64,000 bases of DNA. It comes from Brachionus plicatilis (Eukaryota > Rotifera > Eurotatoria > Ploima > Brachionidae). The stretch lies in contig QEOQ01000221.1 in the NCBI GenBank assembly GCA_010279815.1, positions 41,088 to 105,087 on the forward strand, read 5' to 3'. Position numbers and translations under genes: made by a program. Every line of letters starts with the position of its first letter. The stretch's first letter is position 1. Shown here in pieces: positions 22,384-34,308 of this stretch. Below the pieces are notes generated by a model that was not told where the DNA came from, did not search any database, and saw only the letters and a list, made by a program, of their open reading frames with translations.

Positions 22384-25300
22384 TCATTTTTTTTTCGAAT
22401 CTCGATTTTTTATCGTGTGTATTTTTTCTATTTTAATTTTTAATTGATTTAATTCGTTTAAAATTTTAATTGAATTGTCTTCACTTACTTTGAATGTTTT
22501 TTTATTATTTTTTTTGGATTTATTGGCCAAAAATTTCTTGTACTTATTGTATAGATCATAAATTGATAATGTTTTTAATGAAGGTTCGAAGATTTTGTAT
22601 TGAAAAAAATCTTTGGTTGTATTTTGTATCTTTGTCAAAAATTTTTCTAGCGTTTTAATTAATGGGCCAACATTTTCGATCTTTTTTAGCTCTTCTATTT
22701 TTAATATAAAATCAATCTTATTTGAAGAATCATCTTTTTCTGCGCTTTTGAACAATTCATTCACTTCGTCAATTGAAATACCTGTGAAAATGTTCAGCAA
22801 TAAAATTGACATAAAATAAATGAAAAATGCATAAATTAAAAAATTAATAAAAGAAAACGAATTAAATTGATTTAGTCCCATATTTTCGGTTTCCAAAGAC
22901 CCGATCATCATTGTGAAGGTCTTAAATAGTCCAAGCTCAAAAGAGGTATTAAAATGGCTTAGATAGTCATCTTGATCAGGGCTGAAGTTTTTTTCCAAAT
23001 TTTTAAATGAAAGACAGAAAGCAATTATAAAAAACAAGACAATAATTATCAATTTATTTGCTTTTCTCATTATTTTTCCAATAACTCTTATATATTTACC
23101 AAAATGGTAGAATTTGTCCATTTTAATAACTAGAACACTGTATGCTAAAAGAATTGTTACAGATATTAAAATTAAATTTGTCTGGCTGAAATCCAAAAAT
23201 AGTGTTAAAAAACCAAGTAAATAAGTTAAGCATTCCATAAAGTTTTTTTTTGAAAAAAAGTATAATTTTTCAAATTTTGCATTTTTAATTTGAATAATAG
23301 AATAAATTATTTGACTGGCTTCAAATAATGAATTGATAATTAAAAAAAATAATGAAATAATCTTTGAATAACTTTTCCATGAACTTGAAAGCTGTTTGTA
23401 TTTCGAAATATAAATTGAATAGAAAACAAGAAACATAAAGTATAATAATAACAATCCATTGTATATAAATGATGGCAGTCTTTTCCAGCTTTTGTCAAGA
23501 ATTGTCTTAAAATTTGCGTCTTCAAAAATCTTTTCGTCAGGATATTCGACTAACTTTTTGAAAAAAATTTCTATTGTAGTGGATTTTTTTTCGCTGTCTT
23601 GATTATTTTTTATTTTGCCGTCTTGATAATTATCTTTTTCTTTTCTTTTTTCTATGATCGTTGAAATTATGTCTCCATTATTTAAATAATTTTCTTTGTT
23701 TTCCTTGCTATGAAATAAATATTTTATAATCAAAATAATATTTTATTTGATATAAAATCTTAGTAGAACAGTATACCCCAATTTAAGAAAAAGGTTTTCA
23801 GTTAATTAATTTTTTTTATAATAATTTTTATTTTTAGCATTAATATTGAATTTATTTAATTAAAAACTACCAAACTTTAATCTACAATGCTAATACTTGA
23901 AAATGGTTCTGTTTTCATAATTTTTTAAACAAGTTTTTTACAGATATTTAAATGAGACAATTTGATTATTTCTTACATAAATGAAATTTAAGTTTTAGAA
24001 AAAATTTATCAATCGTGATCAGACATTGTAAAATTATACTAAATTTTTAGTTAAGCCAATGGCTTAAGCAATTCAATTCTAAATTTTTTTAGTTGATAAT
24101 TTTTTTGGGATTTTCTCCATAATTTACTTCTATTTTCTGTCGATTTTCCTGACAACTTAATAAATAAAACTGGAAAGTTTTTTTCTGGTTTTCAGGGCGA
24201 ACGATAGATCTAATTACAAAAGAAAAAAATTAATTACTGGCAGTTCATCTTTATTAAATATTTTTTAATTAATTTTATTTTGTAAAAGTGAAGATTTTTA
24301 CTGGATCTGTGGAGAGTCTTTTGAAAAAAAAAAATCACATTTTAAAGAAGAATTTATTCTTTATTCTTAAATATTAACAAATATTGTTTCCTAAATTTTT
24401 TGAATATCTTAAGCCATTGGCTTTACTTAAAAATTAGTTAAATTTACTACGTCTGATTACGATTGATAAAGTTTCTTTAAGACTAGAATTTCACTTTTGT
24501 AAGAAATTATCAAATCGTCTCATTTAAATATCTCAATATTCTGAATTCCGAATCGTCAACGGTTGGCTGAAGCAATGAATGCATATTGAACATAAGAACT
24601 TTGATGAATATTAAATAATTAATGACCATAATCATGGTAAATTATTAAATATTTTAGTATCAAAAATGTTAGAATAAAATAAAATAAGTTGCTTTTTAGG
24701 CATTACTTTCAATTGAGATATTCAAAAGTACAAAACAAATAAAATAAATGTTATTAAAAAAAAATGTTTTTAAAATTACCTTTTTTTTGGTTCATAATAG
24801 ATAAAAAATTGTAAAAATTCATCTTTCAATAGATAGAAAATCAAATCAGACCATTCTTTTTCGATGAAAAATTCATTGTATCTAAGCTCTCTGAAAATAA
24901 AATTTCTAGCTTCGTTTACTTCATCTTCTTTAAAATCTTCCAAATATTCTTTAAGAATAATAAAATAACGAATAAAAAGATTTTCATTAGGTTTTTCTAG
25001 TAAAATGTTCCAACAATTTTCAAAGTTTATTGTTGAAATATATTTTTTACGATTATGAATATAGCTTTTACTATTAATAATGAAAGCGTCGAATAATTCG
25101 ATTTCACCCCTTTCTAGCAAAAATTCAAAGGAATAGCTTGAGAATATGAAAAAATCAAAATTTTTATACATATTATTTTTGATTGTATAATCGAATAAAT
25201 TTTTTAAGTCGAGAATAAAATCAAGTTTGAAAATGTCAAACATTATAATCAAATCTAATACACTATAGTTAAACGCAATAAAATTTTCATAAACTAATCT

Positions 25301-27607
25301 AGTATCTCTTTTTTTAAAGGAGAGATTATTTAAAATAAAAATAAAAAAACTAAACTCAAAAGAACGATTTCGCAAAAGATATTCTCCAGATATATCATAC
25401 AAATCATGTCTTTTAAAAATTTCTTTATACTTCTTATTACTTAAAATTATTGGATCAGTATCAATTTTTTCTTTTTTAAAATTTTTTTCCCTTTTATCTT
25501 TTTCATATTTAATAAAGATTTCATCAAACTTAAATGGATCAATGATATTTAGGACATCTTGGACCAGAAAGTTAAATTTAAACTCAACTGACAAATCACG
25601 GTAGAAATCAAAATTAAAATTAAAATGAAAAAGTTTAGATAAAGATAAAGAATTATTCGAGAAATTAAATTTTTCAAGATATTTGAGAACATTAAAAAAA
25701 TCATTATCCAAAGAAGATATTGAATTGTCTGATAAAAAAAGTTTTTTAAGCTTTGTATCTTTTAAAGAATTAATATCGAATTTGCGAATTCTATTATTAT
25801 TTAGATAAAGCTCACTTAAATTTTTAGATCTTTCAAAGATTGATACAGTCTCTTTAATTTCCTTGATTAAATTACCACTAAAATTAATTATTTCAATACC
25901 AATATCATCTTCGAGAAAGAAAGAAAATATTTCTTTAATGAAATTGCTAGAAAAATTAATTCGTTTTAGTTTTTTGAAATTTTTGAAAAATTTTTCATTA
26001 ATACGTTTGATCTTGTTTCCACTGAATTCTAATTCGTTAATAACATTTTTATCTAGCCCAATAAATTCGGGTAGTTCCTCGATTAAATTGTTAGAGAAAT
26101 TAATTCGTTCTAGTTGTTTAAAATTTTTGAAAAATTTTTCATTTATTCCTTTGATCTTGTTTCCACTGAAGTCTAATTCTTTAGTAACATTTTCATCTAG
26201 CATAATAAATTCGGGTAATTCTTCAATTAAATTGTTGGAAAAATTAATCGAAATAGTTTGGTTAAAATTTGTGAAAAAATCTTTATTTATTCTTTTTATC
26301 CTGTTTCCACTAAAGTCCAATAAAATAAATGAAAATCTATAAATGATATTAATTAAGGGGAATTCTTCGATTAAATTGTTGGAGAAATTAATATAAAATG
26401 AATGTTTAAAATTTATGAAAAAATTTCCATTTATACTTTTGATCCTGTTTCCACTAAAGTCTAATTCTTCAATAACATTTTCATCTAGCATAATAAATTC
26501 GGGTAATTCGTCGATTAAATTGTTGGAGAAATTAATTCGTTCTAGTTGTTTAAAATTTTTGAAAAATTTTTCATTTATTCGTTTGACCTTGTTTCCACTA
26601 AAGTCTAATTCTTCAATAACATTTTCATCTAGCATAATAAATTCGGGTAATTCGTCGATTAAATTGTTGGAGAAATTAATTCGTTCTAGTTGTTTAAAAT
26701 TTTTGAAAAATTTTTCATTTATTCGTTTGATCTTGTTTCCACTAAAGTCTAATTCGTTTATAACATTTTTATCTAGCCCAATAAATTCGGGTAGTTCCTC
26801 GATTAAATTGTTGGAGAAATTAATTCGTTCTAGTTGTTTAAAATTTTTGAAAAATTTTTCATTTATTCCTTTGATCTTGTTTCCACTGAAGTCTAATTCG
26901 TAATAACGGTTTATATCTAGCAAAATAAATTCGGGTAGTTCCTCGATTAAATTGTTAGAGAAATTAATTCGTTCTAGTTCTTCAAAATTTTTGAAAAATT
27001 TTTCATTTATTCGTTTGATCTTGTTTCCACTAAAGTCTAATTCGTTAATAACATTTTCATCTAGCATAATAAATTCGGGTAGTTCCTCGATTAAATTAAT
27101 AGAGAAATTAATTCGTCTTGAGTATTTAAAATTTTCGAAAATTTTTCCATTTATTCCTTTGATCTTGTTTCCACTGAAGTCTAATTCTTCAATAACATTT
27201 TCATCTAGCATAATAAATTCGGGTAGTTCCTCGATTAAATTGTTAGAGAAATTAATTCGTTTTAGTTGTTTAAAATTTTTGAAAAATTTTTCATTTATTC
27301 GTTTGATCTTGTTTCCACTAAAGTCTAATTCTTCAATAGCATTTTCATCTAGCATAATAAATTCGGGTAATTCGTCGATTAAATTGTTAGAGAAATTAAT
27401 TCGTTTTAGTTTTTTTAAATTTTTGAAAAATTTTACATTTAATCTTTTGATCCGTTTTCCACTGAAGACTAATTCATCAATAACATTATCATCTAGCCCA
27501 TTAAATGAGGGTAATTCCTCGATTAAATTGTCAGAGAAATTTTCGACAAATATTTTTATTTTTTTTCTGCCTGAGCTAGTTACTTCAAATTCTTGTCTGA
27601 ATTCCAT
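22384..27607 (-). CDS. Leucine-rich-repeat protein with C-terminal TRPA-like ion channel (gene B, intact)
   Basis: Two long frames join in phase across a 1,072-bp intron. Exon 1 (24780-27607) ends AAAAAAAG|GTAATT, where reading through gives an immediate stop. Exon 2 (22384-23707) follows TTATTTCATAG. The joined codon is AG+C, giving 1,383 residues. Residues about 22-560 are eleven 48-residue units, each of two LRRs (FSNNLIEELP and LDFSGNKIKRIN); divergent LRRs follow to about 660. Residues 660-940 are helical and unrecognised. The end is a six-TM channel: TM1 1023-1044, TM2 1058-1083, TM3 1099-1116, TM4 1119-1139, TM5 1159-1177, pore helix about 1200-1218 (FKTFTMMIGSLE), TM6 1229-1254 (LLLNIFTGISIDEV). 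The pore and post-TM6 pattern is most like TRPA channels, with LRRs in place of ankyrin repeats. There is no signal peptide, so the LRRs are probably cytosolic. Ion choice and trigger are unknown. Confidence 0.8.
23708..24779 (-). other. Intron of gene B (1,072 bp)
   Basis: GT-AG bounded and AT-rich. It contains TAAGCCAATGGCTTAA and its partner near 24410, forming a small internal inverted repeat. The equivalent intron of gene C is 2,058 bp because of inserted sequence. Confidence 0.7.
25930..27540 (-). repeat. 144-bp tandem coding repeat (11 units)
   Basis: The LRR units are repeated at DNA level with period 144 bp. Neighbours often differ at only a few bases, which suggests recent unequal exchange or gene conversion. 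The antisense strand stays open over several units purely because of this repetition. Confidence 0.9.
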
Positions 27608-28535
27608 TATTTTTCCATTCTTTTTTTTTTAATTTTACTTTATTTAAAAATTAAATATTAAATTTAAATTTTTTATGCTTAATAGTTATTCTTTTTATAT
27701 TGTTAATTTGCATGACAATTTTTTCTTGTTGCTCAGTAGCCATTTTATTTTTTATTCTTGCAATATTTAAATTTATTTATTCAATTTTAATTTTATTTGC
27801 ATGAATTGTTTATTTGCATGACAATTTTTTCTTGTTGCTTAGTAGCCCTTTTATTTTTTATTCTTGAAATATTTAAATTTATTTATTCAATTTTAATTTT
27901 ATTTGCATGAATTGTTTATTTGCATGACAATTTTTTCTTGTTGCTTAGTAGCCCTTTTATTTTTTATTCTTGAAATATTTAAATTTATTTTTACAATTTT
28001 AATTTTATTTGCATGAATTGGTTATTTTCATGACAATTTTTTCTTGTTGCTTAGTAGCCCTTTTATTTTTTATTCTTGAAATATTTAAATTTATTTTTAC
28101 AATTTTAATTTTATTTGCATGAATTGTTTATTTGCATGACAATTTTTTCTTGTTGCTTAGTAGCCCTTTTATTTTTTATTCTTGAAATATTTAAATTTAT
28201 TTATTCAATTTTAATTTTAATTTTTAATCTTGCTTTATTAATTTTATGTATTTTTAATAGATCGATCGATCAATTGCTTTAAAATTAAGAATGACAAATG
28301 GCTCTAAAAAAGTCTTGTTTACTTCAAAAGAACAATGGATAATAGAAACGAATAATGGGATTTTATTCAGATAAGGGCTGGTCAAAAATTTTCACTCATA
28401 ATTGATGAGATGATTCAAGAATGAAGCAAAGATGGAAATTTTTATTTTTTCATGGGTCATTACTAAATATTTTTGAAAGAATGTGATGAAAATTTTCTGG
28501 TTTAAATCTAAAAGCATTTTTCATGAATAAAAAAT
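27608..28535. repeat. 5' flank of gene B with five 106-bp tandem repeats
   Basis: The word CATGACAATTTTTTCTTG recurs at 27711, 27817, 27923, 28029 and 28135, an exact 106-bp period. Two inverted copies precede gene C at about 36875-37075. A conserved ATCGATCGATC block lies at 28261-28271. The array sits where the promoter of gene B should be. Confidence 0.85.
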
Positions 28536-28552
28536 CTCAAATTTTCAAATTG

Positions 28553-29937
28553 AAACCTTTATAAGTCTTTGATTGGATCTATTCTAGATTATCTTTTCCT
28601 TGTCTTAACTCTCTTTCAGAAACTAATATAAAAAGGTTAGAAGTAATCCAAAATTCAGCAGTTCGTCTTACTTTCTATATTTCCATTTGTTTATAAAAGA
28701 AAAAAGTGACAAGATCGTCTGCAAAGAGAAGTGAATATTCTTTATTAGATTTATTTCTTTTAGGAATATCATTAATAAATATACTAAATAATAAAGGACT
28801 AATTACTGATCCTTGAGGAACGCCAGCTTATATTTTGAATTCATCACTAATGTGATCATTTATTTTTACTTTAAATGTTCTACAGTTAAGTAATGATTTA
28901 ATCCAATAAATTAAGTAGGCAGCTATATTTATCTTTATCAACTTGTAAATTATACCTTCATGCCAGACTTTGTCGAAAGCTTTAGAAATGTCAAAAAATA
29001 AGCAACATACTTTTTTCTTTCTATTAAAGGATTCGACAACTTTTTGGATAAGGAAAACTAAATTATCTGCGGTTCTTCGATGTTTCCTAAAACCAGATTG
29101 TTCCCGAATTAGCAAAGAATTTTTTTCCAAGAAATCATATAACCTTGAAAAATAATACGTTCAAGCAGTTTACCCAGACAGCTTGTAATGCTTATTGGTC
29201 GATAATTAGATGGGTCTTGTGTAGGAGAAGATTTCTTTGGTATCATTGTGATATTGGCACTTTTCCAAGCTTTAGGAACTGTACCTTCTTGAAGACTAAG
29301 ATTAAAAAGATCTTTTTTTTCTTTTAACAAATTTAAAGGGAGGTTTTTTAACATAAAATTGTGGATAAGGTCAGGTCCGCAAGCTGCTTCTCCCTTTAAC
29401 CTTTTTAATGCCATAATCATTTCATTAAGGCTAATCGGTTCGTTGAATATTGGCTGACTATTATTCTAAAAGTATTTTAATTTAAAATGAGTTATTTCTT
29501 TATCTTTTTCATTTTTTTCGAGGTCAGAATTAAGACTAAATGTTGAGGATAATATTTTTCCAAATAATTTCCCTTTTTCCTCATCTGTTTTGAAATCTTG
29601 GTTGTTCAGAGTTAAAGTTGGGATTAAATTTGATCCTTTTTTTGATCTAAACTTATTTATTTTTTTCCAGAATGGCCTACTTGATAGGGGGTTTTTCCCA
29701 ATCTTTTTGATAAAATCAAACCAATTTTGATTCCAAAATTTTTTCAGGCTAATTTTAATTTCCAATGTTAAATGATTATATCTTTGTTTTGTCATTTGAA
29801 AGCGAGTTTTTTGAAAATATCTTCTTATTTTCCTACGTTCTTTAATCAAATCTACAATAAAAGGAGGTAGACTGCTCTTGAAAACTTTTTGAAACTGAAA
29901 TGGTATACTTTTTGGTGCAGCTGATAATATTTTTACA
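28553..29937 (-). mobile_element. LINE fragment related to LINE-A, with its tail piece inverted
   Basis: On the minus strand from 29937 the sequence codes the linker before RT (IKERRKIRRYFQKTRF), then RT motifs NYRPISIT, QSGFRKHRRTADNL, LFFDISKAFDKVWH, GVPQGSVISP and LLFADDLV, ending at about 28675. Stops and frameshifts (for example a TAA just before AGVPQGS at about 28829) inactivate it. The next downstream part of the same protein (LYKSLIGSILDY ... IQNSAVRL) is found at 28553-28672 on the plus strand, so the two pieces run tail to tail. Endonuclease, ORF1 and the 3' end are absent. Confidence 0.75.
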
Positions 29938-30014
29938 TAAAAAAAAGTTTAACTATTATAATTTTTTTATTCATGTAAAATTTTTAGGAAAAAATTACAC
30001 AAAAAATTGTTTGG

Positions 30015-31001
30015 CAAGCATTTAATAGTTAAAAGGCGTTTTTTATTATATGTCTTACCATTTCCCATATTAATAATAAAAATAATTATGCTTTTGTAAT
30101 TATTTTTCAATCGTCTAAATCGTCTAAATAATTATTATATAATTCGCACATTTTTTAAATCAACTGCCCAAAGTTTTAAAATTATCAACTTTCAAAGTAA
30201 AGCAGCTTTTAAACATGTCTACTTAAATTATTTCATATGCAAAATTTAAAATCCTCCCAACCTCGTATACAAATTTTGTAACATGGCGAAGATTTTTGCT
30301 CCAAAACAATCATTAAAAAACTGAAAAGAATTAAATAAAAATAGAATTGAATAAGGAATCTAAAAATGAAGCAAAAATAACAATAATGACAACTGTTAAC
30401 GAATAAAACCATTAAAAACCAAGAATTTGCCTTTTTTTACTTCTGTGGTCTGTAGACCCCCTACGCCAAAGGACCATCGGTTGTTTGTTTAACTTAAAAC
30501 AGTAATTAAAAAAATCTAGAACTTTGAAGCGCTGTAACTTTTGAGTGGAAGGTCAGATTTTTATAATTCTAACAGATCATGATTCAGCTCGTCGAGATCT
30601 ACCAGAAAATATATAAAAGTTTAATTTTTCGATTTTTTATTTATGATTGCCCCATATCCATATAATCTTGGAATCTATATGGGGCAATTTTTCAGTTTTT
30701 TAATGATTGTTTTGGAGCAAAAATCTTCGCCATGTTATAAAATTTGTATACGAGGTTGGGAGGATTTTAAATTTTGCATATGAAATCATTTAAGTAGACA
30801 TGTTTAAAAGCTGCTTTACTTTGAAAGTTGATAATTTTAAAACTTTGGGCAGTTGATTTAAAAAATGTGCGAATTATATAATAATTATTTAGACGATTTA
30901 GACGATTGAAAAATAATTACAAAAGCATAATTATTTTTATTATTAATATGGGAAATGGTAAGACATATAATAAAAAACGCCTTTTAACTATTAAATGCTT
31001 G
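30015..31001. mobile_element. Foldback transposon with about 314-bp inverted arms
   Basis: Left arm 30015-30328 (starts CAAGCATTTAATAG) is the near-perfect reverse complement of 30688-31001 (ends CTATTAAATGCTTG). The 359-bp centre has a smaller inverted pair (TGCCCCATAT and ATATGGGGCA, about 30649-30687) and no ORF. I see no target duplication. It is a MITE or foldback element, situated close to the middle of the large inverted duplication. Confidence 0.8.
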
Positions 31002-31784
31002 GGTATAACTCAAGAATTTAAAGAAAAAGCAATATTTGCTAATAACATGCTAATTAAATATTAAAAGTTGATGTTAAAAATTAATTAATTAGAGAACTAA
31101 TGACTAAAAACTTAACAATTTATCTTTGATTCTCATGAATTAATTCTGCTCCTGTTTGCAATCAAAAAAACTGCTATAAAAAATAAATTAGATAATTTTT
31201 GATTTGATAAACGAAAAAAAATATTTGATAAAAAAAATAAAAAAATTGCTCCTATAGAAAATATAAGCCATTACTAACATATGTAAAGCAGTCGAGATTT
31301 TTGACAAATTTTACATGACATTGTTTGATCAAGAAATGATCAATTGAAGATGTATATTCACCTTTTTTGCAGGTGAATACGTTTTTTCCTTCAAATTTAA
31401 TCTTCAAACATTCAAGTGAATAACTTTTAATTATGAAACTCTAATCACAAAGAAATTGATAATTATGAAGCCAGAAGATTATTCACATGGTGTTTTGAAC
31501 GTGTCTAATAAATTTAGTTCATTTATCGATCCGAATGCTTTGAAAGCTTTGGAATCTGTTTTAGCCGTCAAAATATTTTTTTTATTTCTAAGAGAAAAAA
31601 TAAATAAAATTTTAATTAAAACTTAATTTAAATTATTAAAAGCAAATTTCTTGAATTTTGTTTTGTATCGATAATGCAAATAAAAATTGAAATATTAAAC
31701 AAAATTTTTTTAATCGAGCTCAAGAGTCCGTATTTTAGTAATATATTCAAAAATCCAGATCCGGGTTTTAGCAATCGAAAATCC
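31002..31784. other. AT-rich sequence, nothing recognised
   Basis: Only short hairpins (for example TTCACC...GGTGAA near 31359-31377) are visible. Confidence 0.45.
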
Positions 31785-32170
31785 GTGCTTTTGTCTGGAA
31801 CACCGGATTCCGGAATCCAGGACAACCCTGTATTTTTAATTCAAACTATTTCATATAAAATTTATTAGCAAAAAAAAATTTTTTTTTATAAATTTAAAAT
31901 TTAAACTAGCCAATAACAATTTAATCTTTTTTAAATTAATTTCTTTTATATGAAGTATTGAAATTTAAATAAAATTTGTAATTTTAAATCAAATTTTGAA
32001 ACGATAATTGATATTTTTTTTAATTTTTAATAAAGTAAATATTTAATACTTATTTATTGTTCAATTGAAAAAAAATTTAAATATTAAATTATTTGAATAT
32101 AGAAACATTCTCTATAAGAAATTCTTTGTACATTTTTTGAGTGATTGCATTTATTTATTTATTCTTTTTG
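31785..32170. repeat. Dispersed repeat, uninterrupted copy
   Basis: It aligns with 20288-20640 plus 21512-21600 in the same orientation. Homology stops at 32170, just before a hairpin formed by AAAAAACCAC and GTGGTTTTTT (32171-32213), which probably marks the end of the next element. Confidence 0.6.
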
Positions 32171-32246
32171 AAAAAACCACCGAATAACTGAGTTTCTAGT
32201 TAATGTGGTTTTTTTGTTGGAATTTATACAATAATATTTTCAAAGC

Positions 32247-32540
32247 TTAGGACTCTAGATTAAGAAGCATAATCAAATGTTTGCCCTGTGCTTTATTGAT
32301 AGTGATTTCAAAAGCCGGTCTTATTGAAAATTGGGTTCTTTGAAAGTTGAATTGGTCTCCAGAGCCTGTAGAGATTAATGGCAATCTTGGTTTATAAACT
32401 TGCTTTCCTTTATGTTCACCGATTTCTATTTCTGCATGAATTAACTTTTCATATTTTTTTTTATTATTAGTATCATTACATAGGCCAGTTTTCAAGGGAT
32501 TTTTCTTAAGAGGATTAAGCGCAAGCCGACTTAAAATCAA
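32247..32540 (-). pseudogene. PIF1-type helicase C-terminal remnant (Helitron-like)
   Basis: The 97-codon frame keeps the order typical of the last part of PIF1/Helitron helicases: LSRLALNPLKK, then LCNDT, KPRLPLIS, QFSIRPAFEITINKAQGK and LIML. The motif FAxTINKAQGQ is the helicase motif VI region. Only this end is present and the first methionine is arbitrary. The likely source is a Helitron RepHel, but a cellular PIF1 fragment is not excluded. A hairpin at 32171-32213 lies downstream on the coding strand. Confidence 0.65.
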
Positions 32541-33546
32541 AATGAATTTTTGAGGAGATACATTGGATATTAATTCTTAAACTTGACTACAAAATCAATT
32601 TCAATCAATTTAGAGGTTAATCAACAGGCTAGTGCCCTTGTCAAAGTCAACTAGTCAACACTTCATTTATTTAATTATTTATTTCATTTTGCGCCAATTC
32701 TGGCGACTTTTTACATTTTTAATTTATTTAATATAAATAAAATTCTAATATTCAACAAAAGAAAACTCGGCTGCTTAATCACAAAAATTTCAAATTAAAA
32801 TTTAAAGAGAAATCAAAAAAATTTATTAAAAAAATAAACATTAATTGAAGTATTACAAGTTGATTTTTAGTTTCTTTGAGTAATTTTTTTAAACTTTATT
32901 TTTTTTCAGATAATATTTAAATTTTTTTAAAAAAGGGTTCGAGCTTTCTAGTATTATAATTGAGATTTTCGTAAACAAAAAAAAATCAATTGTTTTTATT
33001 ATTAACTGGATTCTTTGTAACTAAGTTGAATTATTGTTCACAAATAGACATTGACTCCAAAAGCAGAATTATTATTTCTCATGTCTGTTTAATTGTTCTC
33101 TCATTTGAAACCATGGTTTCTGAATACTTTTAAATTTATAAGCAATTTTTATGTTTAAATTTAAAAAACAAACAGGTAAAACCATGGTTTCAAAAGAAAA
33201 AATAATCAAAAATTTTAAAGAAGCAAAAATAGAAAAATTAAAACAAAATATTAGAAATAATGATCACATTTTCAAAAAAATTTAAAAAAACTTTTTGAAA
33301 TTTTTGAAAAATTTAAAAAATAAAAATACTTTTTGTTTAAGAATTTTTATTTAAATAAATTTTAAATATTTTATTGACTTAGCAATATATGATTAAAACT
33401 ATGATTTCTATCGAATAATAAAAAATATAATAATTTATTTCAATTTTTTGTTGGAAATTAGTTTTTAAAAATTAGCATTCTCACTCAATATTTAAAAAAA
33501 ATGGATAAAATTTCTGTTTGAAACATCATCGTCAAGCTAAAAATTA
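32541..33546. other. AT-rich sequence, nothing recognised
   Basis: Contains short inverted motifs (TCAACTAGTCAAC-like, GCGCCAATTCTGGCG-like) but no coding or clear mobile sequence. Confidence 0.4.
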
Positions 33547-33976
33547 AGATTTTTTATTCATGAAAAATGCTTTTAGATTTAAACCAGAAAATTTTCATCA
33601 CATTCTTTCTAAAATATTTAGTAATGACCCAATCATGAAAAACTAAAAATTTCCATCTTTGCTTCATTCTTGAATCATCTCATCAATTATGAATGAAAAT
33701 TTTTGACAAGCCCTTATCTGAATAAAATCCCATTATTTTTCTAAAGACTCAAACGGGTCAAAAATCGACTCAAAAACCCTTTTTAATAGTATTTGATTTA
33801 AAAAAATTACTGTATAAAACCATGATTATTAATCTTAATTGAATTTTATATAATGTAAAACAAAAGAAGCTTTCATATCTTTGAATTCCGGTTGGTACAA
33901 TAATTTTTAATCAGATCAACTAAGAAATAGACTTTTGAAAAATTTTAAAATGAACATGTGAAATTAGGGTTCTATT

Positions 33977-34228
33977 TTTATGATTTTTTTGATTATATTT
34001 TCTAATATTTGTAAAAATATTTTGGTTGACCGCTTTATTCTCGATTTAACCAGTGAACTGTTTAACCAGTTCCAATCAAGTTCTAAAATTGAAACGTTCT
34101 TTTGAAGTAAACAAGACTTTTTCTAGGGCCATTTGTCATTCTTAATTTTAAAGCAATTGATCGATCGATCAATTAAAAATACAAAAATCAATAAAGCAAG
34201 ATTAAAAATTAAAATTAAAATTGAATAA
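33977..34228. repeat. 252-bp direct repeat, left copy, bordering the PLE
   Basis: Same length as 36633-36884 with one substitution (GCTTTATTC versus GCTCTATTC) and no indel. Its right end abuts the 3' end of the PLE. Confidence 0.9.
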
Positions 34229-34308
34229 TTTTTAATGAAAATATTTTATTTAAAAAAAAAAATTTTTTTTAAAATTTTATTAAAAAAGACTAAATTTCTT
34301 TTTAAATT

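Larger units (their letters stand above)
21720..28535 (-). repeat. Left arm (inner part) of the large inverted duplication
   Basis: It contains gene B with both flanks and pairs with 33547-47950 on the opposite strand once the PLE and CR1-like insertions are removed. Coding parts align codon by codon with gene C. The arms differ by many substitutions and indels, so the duplication is not recent. Confidence 0.8.

Noticed and set aside
24776..24781. TAA after the LRR frame as the true stop of a separate LRR gene
   Set aside because: It lies inside a GT donor that matches the channel exon in phase in two paralogues; kept only as an alternative to test.
16986..25306. Gene A/B direct repeats as another giant target-site duplication
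   Set aside because: Both sides of the gene B copy are native gene sequence, so the block was copied elsewhere rather than duplicated around an insertion.
25863..27632. Long plus-strand open frames rich in SNSSITFSSS-like repeats opposite gene B (and similar minus frames at 37441-38112)
   Set aside because: They are antisense reflections of the 144-bp LRR repeats. One open unit stays open in every copy. They show no independent start, domain or splice evidence.
27711..28230. CRISPR-like array (five regular repeats)
   Set aside because: Units are contiguous 106-bp tandem copies without variable spacers, in a eukaryotic genome.
28553..29937. Twin-priming (5' inversion) of the LINE fragment
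   Set aside because: Twin priming yields head-to-head pieces; here they are tail to tail.
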